From NCBI RefSeq assembly GCF_022664395.1, contig NZ_JAKRET010000005.1, forward strand, positions 186,001 to 250,000: 64,000 nucleotides of DNA, written 5' to 3'. The stretch is from Sphingomonas lacusdianchii. Its GTDB lineage: Bacteria; Pseudomonadota; Alphaproteobacteria; Sphingomonadales; Sphingomonadaceae. Numbering within the stretch: position 1 is the first letter of the stretch; each line of letters opens with the position of its first letter. This document shows, piece by piece, positions 57,234 to 64,000 of the stretch. The notes below the pieces were generated by a model, which searched no databases, was not told the origin of the DNA, and saw only the letters and a program-made list of their open reading frames with translations. The translations under genes and the position numbers were made by a program.

Positions 57234-59693
57234 TCAATAGATATCGCGGCGATAGCGACCATCGGCCAGCATCGCCTCGACCATCGAATCGCCGAGGATC
57301 GTGGTGAGGGCTGCATGGACCGCTGGTGCCATGCCCTGCACGCTGCCGCAGACATAGATCGCGGCCCTGCCCGCGACCGCCTGCGCGATCGCCGTTGCAT
57401 CCGCCGCCACGGCGTCCTGGACATAGCGATGCCCGCCCGGATCGCGGGACCAGCTGGTGACCGAGCGGGTCAGGACCCCGCGCTCGATCAGCGCCTGCCG
57501 CTCCGCCGCATGGAAATCGTCGTGCGCCGCCTGTCGCTCGCCCCAATAGAGCGCCACCGGCCCGCCGCCGGCCGCCCGGTGACGGAGATGGGCGAGCAGC
57601 CCGGCCAACCCGGTGCCGTTGCCGATCAGGATGAGCGGCGTGGCGGGGTCCTGCGGCGGGTGGAAGGCGGGGTTGGCCCGCACCCGCGCCTGCACGATCC
57701 CGCCGACCGGCGCGCCGTTGCACAGCCAGCCCGACCCCAGCCCGTCAAAGCCGTCGGCCGCCCGGCACCGCCGCACGATCAGTTCAACCCGGCCTGATGC
57801 GGCGATCGAGGCGATCGAATATTCGCGGTGGGCAAGCGGCATCAACGCGGCGATCCCGGCTTCCGGTTGTTCGGGCAGGATGCGCGTCATCAGCCACGCC
57901 CGGGTCTCCGCCGTGTCGTCGATCCCGTTTGCCGCGATGAAGGGAGCGACGCGGCGGGCATCCTGCTGCGGCAGGATCTCGACGATGTCGCCCGGCATCC
58001 AGTCGGCGTTCGCGCCGACCGGTTCGAGCGCGACATGCCATGCTTCTCCCCCGCTGCTGCCGGGATTGAGCAACTGTCGTTCGACCAGCCGCCAGTCGCC
58101 CATCGCCGCCGGTGCCCAGTCGGGTTGATCGGTCCGCCCGCCCAGACCCGCCAGTTGCCGCTGCCAATGGCGCTGGGCGTCGGCATCCTCGCCATCGGCC
58201 TCGACCACATCGAACAGCCGGGTGGCGCCGCTATCGTGCAGCCAGCGGTCGAGGCGGTGGCCGAATGCGCAGAAATCGGCATATTCGCGGTCGCCGAGCG
58301 CCATCACCGCATATTCGAGGTGCGACAGGTCCGGCGCCGTTCCGTCGAGTGTCCGGGCAAAGGCGCGCGCAGCGTCGGGCGGCTCCCCTTCGCCATAGGT
58401 GCTGGCAACCACGAACAGCCGCCTGACCCGCGCCAACGCGGCATCGTCCAGCGCTGCGATCGGCAGTGCGGTGGCGGAGGGTAGGGCTTCCGCGGTCAGC
58501 CGCGCGATGCGCTCGGCCGATCCGGTCTGGCTGGCATAGGCGACCAGCGTCGTCGCCTTTGCCATCGGCACCTCGGGCGTGTCGGTCACGACCGCGGCCA
58601 ACGCCGCCTTGCGCCGTCGCCGCGCGAAATACAGGAGGAAGCCGGTGATGGTGAACAACGGCATCGCGAGGCTGCTCAGCAGGATTGCGATCCGGCCGGC
58701 AATGCCGAAATAGGCGCCACGATGCAGTTCATAGACGCTGGTGACGATATCCTCGCCCAGCGTCCGCGCGGCATAGGGTGTCGCCGATACTACCGCGCCG
58801 CTGATGCCGTCGATCGTCAGTTCGTCGCTGACCCGGTCATGGCGCGCATCGGGCAGCTTCGCGCGGAACTGCACCTGATCGTCGCGGACGCTCGCGACGA
58901 TGCGGTCGTAACGGCGGCCTTCGGTCGCACGTTCGAAACCGCGCCATGCGAGCACCAGGTCGGCCTTGGCCCCCTTGGCGTGACGGGTCCGCTCGGCAGG
59001 CGCCTCGGCGACCAGCATCGCCTTCACCCCGTCGCGATACCAGTCATAGGACCACCACAGCCCCGTCAGGCCGCTGACGAGGTAGAAAACCAGCACCCAG
59101 CCGCCGACCACCGCATGCAGCGCGCGATACAGGTTGCGTCCGGTCTTCTTCAGGTCGAGCACGAACCAGTTGCGCCAGTCGAGCGGCCGTTTCGGCCAGC
59201 GTAGATACAGTCCTGACAATGCGAAGTAGATCAGCGCGATCGCCGAAAATCCGGTGATCTGCCGCCCCCACCCGTCGCCGCCGTCGGGCAGCGCCAGCCA
59301 GCGGTGCAGATCCTCCATCACCTCGAACACGCCGCTGCCGCGCAATTCGCCGACCAGTCGCCCGGTCGCCGGGTCGATCCGTTCGACATGACGTCCCTTC
59401 GACCCGGGCAGGGTATAGCCGACGAGCGTCGGCTCGTTCGAATCGGCCGGCACGGTCAATCGGGTGATCGCCGCATCCGGCCGTTGCGCCGCGAACCGCT
59501 CGACCAGCGCCGGCCCCGACAGCCGCGCACCCGCCGCGACGGGGCGGTCGGGGTTCAGTGCGGCCAGAATTTCCGGTTCGAAACTGAGCGATGCGCCGGT
59601 CACCCCCATGACCGCCAGCACCAGTCCCGCAGTGATGCCCAGGAACCAGTGAAGCTGGAAAAGCACGGTGCGGGTCATCAACGGTTCGCTCAT
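57234..59693 (-). CDS. PepSY membrane domain / flavodoxin / FNR fusion reductase
   Basis: An 819-residue fusion. Residues 1-360 are a PepSY-type membrane module with about four helices and paired histidines (His15, His130, His193, His324) suited to heme. Residues 380-520 are a flavodoxin domain (VAYASQTGSAERIARL, STYGEGEPPD). The rest is a ferredoxin-NADP reductase/CysJ-like part with FAD motif REYSIAS and NADPH-binding LIGNGTGLAG and YVCGS. It would move electrons from NADPH across the inner membrane. Because it is divergent from a TonB-dependent receptor, ferric-siderophore reduction is the most likely role. The usual annotation as sulfite reductase flavoprotein would be misleading. Confidence 0.87.
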   Translation of the reverse strand: MSEPLMTRTVLFQLHWFLGITAGLVLAVMGVTGASLSFEPEILAALNPDRPVAAGARLSGPALVERFAAQRPDAAITRLTVPADSNEPTLVGYTLPGSKGRHVERIDPATGRLVGELRGSGVFEVMEDLHRWLALPDGGDGWGRQITGFSAIALIYFALSGLYLRWPKRPLDWRNWFVLDLKKTGRNLYRALHAVVGGWVLVFYLVSGLTGLWWSYDWYRDGVKAMLVAEAPAERTRHAKGAKADLVLAWRGFERATEGRRYDRIVASVRDDQVQFRAKLPDARHDRVSDELTIDGISGAVVSATPYAARTLGEDIVTSVYELHRGAYFGIAGRIAILLSSLAMPLFTITGFLLYFARRRRKAALAAVVTDTPEVPMAKATTLVAYASQTGSAERIARLTAEALPSATALPIAALDDAALARVRRLFVVASTYGEGEPPDAARAFARTLDGTAPDLSHLEYAVMALGDREYADFCAFGHRLDRWLHDSGATRLFDVVEADGEDADAQRHWQRQLAGLGGRTDQPDWAPAAMGDWRLVERQLLNPGSSGGEAWHVALEPVGANADWMPGDIVEILPQQDARRVAPFIAANGIDDTAETRAWLMTRILPEQPEAGIAALMPLAHREYSIASIAASGRVELIVRRCRAADGFDGLGSGWLCNGAPVGGIVQARVRANPAFHPPQDPATPLILIGNGTGLAGLLAHLRHRAAGGGPVALYWGERQAAHDDFHAAERQALIERGVLTRSVTSWSRDPGGHRYVQDAVAADATAIAQAVAGRAAIYVCGSVQGMAPAVHAALTTILGDSMVEAMLADGRYRRDIY

Positions 59694-59701
59694 CTGGGGT
59701 T

Positions 59702-59726
59702 GCTATTGATAATTGATCGCGATAGC
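59702..59726. promoter_or_regulatory. imperfect palindrome in the reductase/receptor divergent promoter
   Basis: GCTATTGATAATTGATCGCGATAGC has symmetric outer arms GCTAT/ATAGC and an AT-rich GATAAT core, resembling a Fur-type site. The gap between the divergent starts is only about 73 bases, so one bound repressor could control both genes. Confidence 0.4.
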
Positions 59727-59766
59727 GGGCGCGTTGATACAGGTCAATCGTTGCGAAGGGGGAATG

Positions 59767-61971
59767 ATGGAGTTGTCGAATGGGGGACGTTCGTACTGGC
59801 TGATCGGGACGGTGGCGTTCGCGCTGGTCCCGCAAGGGGCATTCGCGCAGCAGGACGTGCCCGCCGCCAGCGACGAAGCGTCGGATGATGACATCGTCAT
59901 CACCGCCGCGCGCACCACCCTGCCGCCCAACGCCTTGCCGCTGACCATCGACCTGATCGACAAGCAGGCACTCGACCAGCAGATCGCGCTTTCGGGCAGC
60001 GTCACCGATGCCGTCGCAACGCTGACGCCCAGCTTCTCGCCGACGCGCGGCAAATTGTCGGGGGCGGGGGAGACGCTGCGCGGCCGCTCGCCGCTCTATG
60101 CGATCAACGGCATTCCGCAGACGACGCCGCTGCGCGACGGCAGCCGTGACGGTTTCACCATCGACGGTTTCTTCATCGACCGCGTCGAACTGATCTACGG
60201 ATCGAACGCCTTGCAGGGCGTGGGCGGGACCGGCGGCATCGTCAATCAAGTGACGGTCGGTGCGCCCCAACAGGAGGGCGTCAGCGGCCGCGCACTGGCG
60301 CAGGGCACGAGCGCCGACGGCTTCGAAAAGGATGGTTTCGGCGGCAAGGCGGCCGGATTGGTCCAGTATAAGGTCGGGCGGTTCGATGCGACGGTCGGCG
60401 CCAGCTACGAACGGCGTGGCGCGTTCTATGATGCGCAGGACCGTCGCATCGGGGTGAACCTGACGCAGGGCGAGACGCAGGACTCCCGCGCCACCGATTT
60501 CTTCGCGCGGCTGGGGTTAGAGGTCGGCGCGACCGGACGGCTCGACCTGATCGCCAATCGCTACGAACTGAAGGGCGAGGGCGATTATCTCCCGATCGCG
60601 GGCAACCGTCGTACCGGCCTGCCGACCAGCGCGGTGCGCGGCGACCCGCCGGGCAAGCCCGCCGCCAACCGGGCCGCGGCGCTGTCGCTCTCCTATACCG
60701 ACAGCGACCTGTTCGGCGGCAATCTCGTCACCCAGTTCTTCTTCAATCGCACCCACGATACGTTCGGCGGCGAGGTGACGATCATCCCGACCTTTCAGGA
60801 TCCGGCGCTGGCCCCCATCGGTACGCTGTTCGACCAGTCCGAAAACCGTTCGCGCAAATTGGGGGCGAAGGCGAGCTACGAACGCGCCCTGCCGGGGTTC
60901 GAGGCACTGGTCGCGACGATCGGCTTCGACGCGTTGTTCGACAAGACCGAGCAGCGGCTGATCGCCACCGACCGCGTTTGGGTTCCGCCCGCCGACTTCC
61001 GCAGCCTGGCGCCGTTCGCGCAGGCCAATTTGAAGCTGTTCGACGGCGTCGTCCGCCTCGCCGGCGGCGCGCGTTGGGAGAATGTACAGGTCCGCATCGA
61101 CGATTTCCGCACGCTCGCTTCCACCACCTATGACGGTCGCAACGCGGCGACCTATGGCGGCGTCGCGGTGACCGGCGGCACGCCGAAATTCAGCGACCTG
61201 CTGTTCAACGGCGGCGCGATCGTCGAGCCGGTTACCGGCGTGCGCGCCTATGCCAGCTATGCGCAGGGTTTCACCATGGCCGATATCGGCCGCATCACCC
61301 GCGCCATCGCCACCCCCAATGTCCGGCTCGACAGCTTCCTCGATATCCAGCCGGTCGTGTCGAACAATCGCGAGATCGGCGTCGAGGTGAAGCGCGGACC
61401 GCTCGACGCGAGCACCACCTATTTCTGGTCGTCGAGCGATCGTGGCCAGTTGCTGATCGCGCAGGGCAACGGCATTTTCGAGGTCCAGCGCCAGCGGGTC
61501 GAGATCGAGGGGCTGGAGGTCAGCCTTGCCGTCCAGACCCCGCTGCCGGGCCTGCGCGTGTCGACCGGCTATGCCCATATCCTCGGCCGCTACGACAGCG
61601 ATCGTGCACCGGGCGACGGGGTGGTCGACACCGATCTCGACGGCACCAACATCTCGCCCGATCGCCTGAACCTCGCAGCGGACGTCGCCAGCGGTCCACT
61701 GATCGCACGGGTGCAGACGCAATTCTACCTATCCCGCAATTTCCGGGGGAAGGCGAACCCCAGTCCCGACAATAATTTCACCGGCTATGACGTGACCGAC
61801 GCGCAACTCCGCTATCAGACGAAATTCGGCGGACTGTCGCTCAGCGCGCAGAATATCTTCGACCGTTTCTATATCGATTATAACAGCGACACCCGCCTGC
61901 CGACCGACAATTTCGCCTTCTTTGCCGGACGCGGCCGGACATTCACCCTTGGCTGGGACATGCGTTTCTGA
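59767..61971 (+). CDS. TonB-dependent receptor, probably for a ferric siderophore
   Basis: A 734-residue outer-membrane receptor. The signal peptide ends AFA before QQDVP, a TonB-box-like DDIVITAAR follows, then the plug (GETLRGRSPLYAINGIPQTT, ELIYGSNALQGVGGTGGIVN) and a barrel ending GRTFTLGWDMRF. The plug and late NIFDRFYIDY block resemble FecA/FhuA-type siderophore receptors. AAGGGGGA lies before twin ATGs (59764, 59767); the second has better spacing. Its divergent neighbour is a predicted iron reductase. Confidence 0.88.
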   Translation: MELSNGGRSYWLIGTVAFALVPQGAFAQQDVPAASDEASDDDIVITAARTTLPPNALPLTIDLIDKQALDQQIALSGSVTDAVATLTPSFSPTRGKLSGAGETLRGRSPLYAINGIPQTTPLRDGSRDGFTIDGFFIDRVELIYGSNALQGVGGTGGIVNQVTVGAPQQEGVSGRALAQGTSADGFEKDGFGGKAAGLVQYKVGRFDATVGASYERRGAFYDAQDRRIGVNLTQGETQDSRATDFFARLGLEVGATGRLDLIANRYELKGEGDYLPIAGNRRTGLPTSAVRGDPPGKPAANRAAALSLSYTDSDLFGGNLVTQFFFNRTHDTFGGEVTIIPTFQDPALAPIGTLFDQSENRSRKLGAKASYERALPGFEALVATIGFDALFDKTEQRLIATDRVWVPPADFRSLAPFAQANLKLFDGVVRLAGGARWENVQVRIDDFRTLASTTYDGRNAATYGGVAVTGGTPKFSDLLFNGGAIVEPVTGVRAYASYAQGFTMADIGRITRAIATPNVRLDSFLDIQPVVSNNREIGVEVKRGPLDASTTYFWSSSDRGQLLIAQGNGIFEVQRQRVEIEGLEVSLAVQTPLPGLRVSTGYAHILGRYDSDRAPGDGVVDTDLDGTNISPDRLNLAADVASGPLIARVQTQFYLSRNFRGKANPSPDNNFTGYDVTDAQLRYQTKFGGLSLSAQNIFDRFYIDYNSDTRLPTDNFAFFAGRGRTFTLGWDMRF

Positions 61972-61983
61972 ACTGGACGGACG

Positions 61984-62009
61984 GGCCGGGCGGGGCTACC
62001 CGCCCGGCC
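61984..62009 (+). terminator. strong hairpin after the receptor gene
   Basis: Perfect 11-bp stem GGCCGGGCGGG/CCCGCCCGGCC with a 4-base loop, 12 bases after the receptor stop. It has no T-tract and directly abuts the ATG of the next small gene, whose ribosome-binding region it would occupy. Confidence 0.5.
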
Positions 62010-62210
62010 ATGCCCATTACCGCTACGATCATGAATTCGACCACCGGCCAGCCGATCCAGAAGATGACCTTCGGCCGCATGCCCAAGCCATGGGCGTCGT
62101 TCAATCTCAAAACCGGTGAACTGGTCACTGCCGACCGCGTCGATGTTGGCAAGCCCGCGCCCGGCAAGGTAGTGGTGCCGGTGTCGGTCTGGGTCACGCC
62201 CAAGAAATAA
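62010..62210 (+). CDS. small protein of unknown function after the TonB receptor
   Basis: A 66-residue frame with codon use like its neighbours (third positions almost all G or C). The product has no signal peptide or membrane helix, is slightly basic, and may form beta strands (WASFNLKTGELVTADRV, KVVVPVSVWVTPKK). No ribosome-binding site is visible because a strong hairpin ends at the ATG. An antisense frame covers the same region; the sense frame is preferred by codon use. No family recognised. Confidence 0.5.
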   Translation: MPITATIMNSTTGQPIQKMTFGRMPKPWASFNLKTGELVTADRVDVGKPAPGKVVVPVSVWVTPKK

Positions 62211-62235
62211 CCCCTCCCGACATCGTCAGGAGGGG
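62211..62235. terminator. hairpin between convergent small genes
   Basis: CCCCTCC/GGAGGGG stem with an 11-base loop between the stops at 62210 and 62244. No T-tract. Confidence 0.4.
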
Positions 62236-62243
62236 CTGGTAGT

Positions 62244-62618
62244 TCAACCGCAGACGCGGCGGCCGTTACGGATCACGTAGCGGCATGGGCCGCGATACTG
62301 GACCCCCATCGCCGCAGCTTCGCGCGACCCGCCATAGATGATCCGCTCGCCACGATAGCCATAGCGGTCCCGGCGCCCGTCGCCACGCCGGTCGTTCCAC
62401 GCCCGGCGGTTGTCCCAGCGCCGCCGGTCGTTCCAGCCACGCCGGTTGTCCCAATGGCCGCGATCGTCCCAGCGGCGGCGGTCATGGTCGCGCGCACGTG
62501 GACCGTCGTCATGCCGGTGCGCGTGATGGCGCGGCTGCGCATCCGCCACGGCGGGAACGGCGGTCAGCCCGGCGAGCGTCAGGCCCACACCGGCAAGAAT
62601 CTGCATCAACTGCTTCAT
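62244..62618 (-). CDS. periplasmic Arg/Trp/Asp-rich repeat protein
   Basis: A 124-residue secreted protein. The signal peptide (about 1-28, ADA before QPRHH) is followed by a His/Asp/Arg-rich part, and then by hexad repeats of the form [DN]-[DN]-R-[RG]-x-W at about 48-80 (RRWDDRGHWDNRRGW, NDRRRWDNRRAW). A short C-terminal domain with two cysteines follows (PCRYVIRNGRRVCG). GAGG lies 7 bases before ATG 62618. Similar RcnB-like or nickel/cell-envelope proteins are common in sphingomonads, but no function can be assigned from this sequence. Confidence 0.72.
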   Translation of the reverse strand: MKQLMQILAGVGLTLAGLTAVPAVADAQPRHHAHRHDDGPRARDHDRRRWDDRGHWDNRRGWNDRRRWDNRRAWNDRRGDGRRDRYGYRGERIIYGGSREAAAMGVQYRGPCRYVIRNGRRVCG

Positions 62619-62722
62619 ATCGGTTCCTCTCTGCCCCGTCCTGCGCCGGTCCGAGTGAACCGGCGCTGGACGGTATCGACAGCAAAGCGAAAGCCGATCG
62701 GAGCGGCAGGGTTCCGCGATCG

Positions 62723-64000
62723 TCAGTAGGTGGGTGTCCACATCTGGGCCGCGATGCCCTCGCGGTCGGTCACGGCGCCGGGCGAAGCGACTCCGTCCGC
62801 AACGGCCTGCGCCGCCACGACCACGGCGATGTCGAGGGCTACGTCGCGCAATCGCTCGATCGGTGGCAACAGCATATCCTCGCCGCCCATCGCCCCCAGC
62901 GCCCGGGCGGCGGCCATGAACATTCCGTCGGTGATCTTCGTCGCACCCGCCGCCAGGGCACCCAGCCCGACGCCGGGGAAGATATAGACGTTGTTGACCT
63001 GGGTGACACCGGCCACGCCGAACGGGCTGCCGGTGCCGATCAACGCGCGACCGGCGCTCCAGCGATACAGGTCGTCGGGGTGCGCTTCCGCCCGCGACAC
63101 CGGATTGGACAGCGGAAAGATGACCGGCTGGGCGACCGCCTGTGCCATGGTACGCACTACCGCCTCGGTGAACGCGCCATGCTGGCCCGATGCGCCGATC
63201 AATACGGTCGGATGGACATTGGCGACGGTGTCGAACAGGTCGATCGCCCCATGCGCGGTCCGCGTCCACGCCGCCACGTCCTCCGGATCGCGCGCGAGTC
63301 CGGCCTGCGCCGGCGACAATCCGTCCATGTCGCTGAGGATCAGCCCGTCGCGATCGACCGCCCAGATGCGCGTGCGTGCCTGCGCCTCGTCGAGCCCTTC
63401 GGCCCGCAGCGCCTGCAACAACATGTCCGCGATGCCGCACCCGGCCGCCCCGGCGCCGAACAGCAGGATGCGCTGCTCGGTCAGAGGCACGCCGGTCCGC
63501 TCGATCGCGGACAGCAGCGTGCCGACGGCGGTGGCGGCAGTGCCCTGGATATCGTCGTTGAAGCTCAGCAACCGGCCGCGATACCGCTCGAGCAGCTTGT
63601 AGGCATTGTGACCCGCGAAATCCTCCCATTGCAGCAGCACGCCGGGGAAGCGATCGGCGACGGCTGTCACGAAATCCTCGACGAACGCATCATATTCCGC
63701 GCCGCGGATGCGCGGGTTGCGCCAGCCGACATAGAGCGGATCGTCGCGTCGCGCGGCATTGTCGGTGCCGACGTCGAGCAGGATCGGCAGGACTTCCGCC
63801 GGATGGATGCCGGCGCAGGCGGTGTAGAGCGCCAGCTTGCCGATCGGGATGCCCATGCCACCCGCACCCTGATCGCCCAGGCCCAAAATGCGCTCGCCAT
63901 CGCTGACCACGATCACCTTCACCCGGTCGAGTGCCGGATCGGCAAGGATATCGGCGATGCGGTGCCGGTTCGGCCAGGACAGGAACAGGCCGCGTGGCCG
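62723..64000 (-). CDS. maeA: malic enzyme, NAD-type (N-terminus beyond window)
   Basis: Oxidative decarboxylation of malate to pyruvate. The visible 425 residues begin at RPRGLFLSWPNRHRIADILA and include VVSDGERILGLGDQGAGGMG, the catalytic VLLQWEDFAGHNAYKLLERY, FNDDIQGTAATAVGTLLSA with the metal ligands, and the second Rossmann motif LFGAGAAGCGIADML. Length and motifs fit the MaeA/SfcA class rather than the MaeB fusion with a phosphotransacetylase-like domain, since the protein ends normally at residue VSP-type MWTPTY. The start codon lies to the right of the window. Confidence 0.93.
   Translation of the reverse strand, partial: RPRGLFLSWPNRHRIADILADPALDRVKVIVVSDGERILGLGDQGAGGMGIPIGKLALYTACAGIHPAEVLPILLDVGTDNAARRDDPLYVGWRNPRIRGAEYDAFVEDFVTAVADRFPGVLLQWEDFAGHNAYKLLERYRGRLLSFNDDIQGTAATAVGTLLSAIERTGVPLTEQRILLFGAGAAGCGIADMLLQALRAEGLDEAQARTRIWAVDRDGLILSDMDGLSPAQAGLARDPEDVAAWTRTAHGAIDLFDTVANVHPTVLIGASGQHGAFTEAVVRTMAQAVAQPVIFPLSNPVSRAEAHPDDLYRWSAGRALIGTGSPFGVAGVTQVNNVYIFPGVGLGALAAGATKITDGMFMAAARALGAMGGEDMLLPPIERLRDVALDIAVVVAAQAVADGVASPGAVTDREGIAAQMWTPTY

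Noticed and set aside
57234..59693. Assimilatory sulfite reductase flavoprotein (CysJ)
   Set aside because: The C-terminal half resembles CysJ, but the PepSY membrane half, lack of cysI nearby and the divergent TonB receptor favour an iron reductase.
61943..62203. 86-codon minus-strand frame opposite the small gene at 62010
   Set aside because: Contains one hydrophobic stretch but has poorer codon use and no ribosome-binding site compared with the plus-strand frame.

Overview
The window looks like chromosomal DNA of a high-GC alphaproteobacterium of the order Sphingomonadales, most likely Sphingomonas or a close relative. Evidence is the gene order (gatCAB; tig-clpP-clpX-lon-hupB; rpsB-tsf-pyrH-frr-uppS-cdsA-dxr-rseP-bamA-skp-fabZ), the many TonB-dependent receptors, the strong GC3 bias and the absence of lpxD/lpxA around fabZ, as expected in bacteria that use glycosphingolipids instead of LPS. 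No rRNA, CRISPR array, prophage or insertion sequence was recognised. Four tRNA genes are present: Leu(UAG), Val(CAC), His(GUG) and Ser(CGA, minus strand).

Layout. 1-4.0 kb: end of gatC, gatA, gatB and a secreted cyclophilin. 4.0-4.6 kb: a REP-like doublet and two tiny minus-strand genes, one very proline-rich. 4.7-16.8 kb: tRNA-Leu, trigger factor with a His-rich and Lys/Ala-rich tail, a glycosyltransferase, clpP, clpX, a HAD phosphatase, a Ca2+/H+ antiporter, an M1 aminopeptidase with a small coupled gene, lon, hupB and tRNA-Val. 17-21.6 kb: a surface-type lipoprotein followed by a TonB-dependent receptor. 21.6-28.5 kb: a 2OG-Fe(II) hydroxylase, tRNA-His, a leucine-dehydrogenase-like enzyme, a CPA2 antiporter, icd, psd, pssA and a small membrane protein. 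28.7-40.1 kb: the translation / isoprenoid / phospholipid / outer-membrane assembly supercluster ending with fabZ and rpmE. Four successive junctions in it are 4-base stop/start overlaps.

40.4-56.5 kb is the accessory, most interesting part. A GH3 beta-glucosidase is divergent from a very large protein that combines a GH18-like domain, a NodB-type (CE4) deacetylase and a membrane GT2 polysaccharide synthase. A second, paralogous copy lies 10 kb away in convergent orientation. Between the twins sit a hybrid histidine kinase whose first ~48 residues look like a ParD-type ribbon-helix-helix antitoxin, a LacI-type repressor, and a PDZ mini-protein / OmpR-type regulator / histidine kinase operon. 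I infer an exopolysaccharide (PNAG-like beta-linked amino-sugar) synthesis and sensing island, but the polymer is not proven by sequence.

56.6-64 kb: tRNA-Ser, hspQ with a heat-shock-like promoter close to its start codon, a PepSY/flavodoxin/FNR-fusion reductase divergent from a TonB-dependent receptor (a likely ferric-siderophore uptake and reduction pair), two small genes, one encoding a WNDRR-repeat periplasmic protein, and a malic enzyme gene that runs off the right edge.
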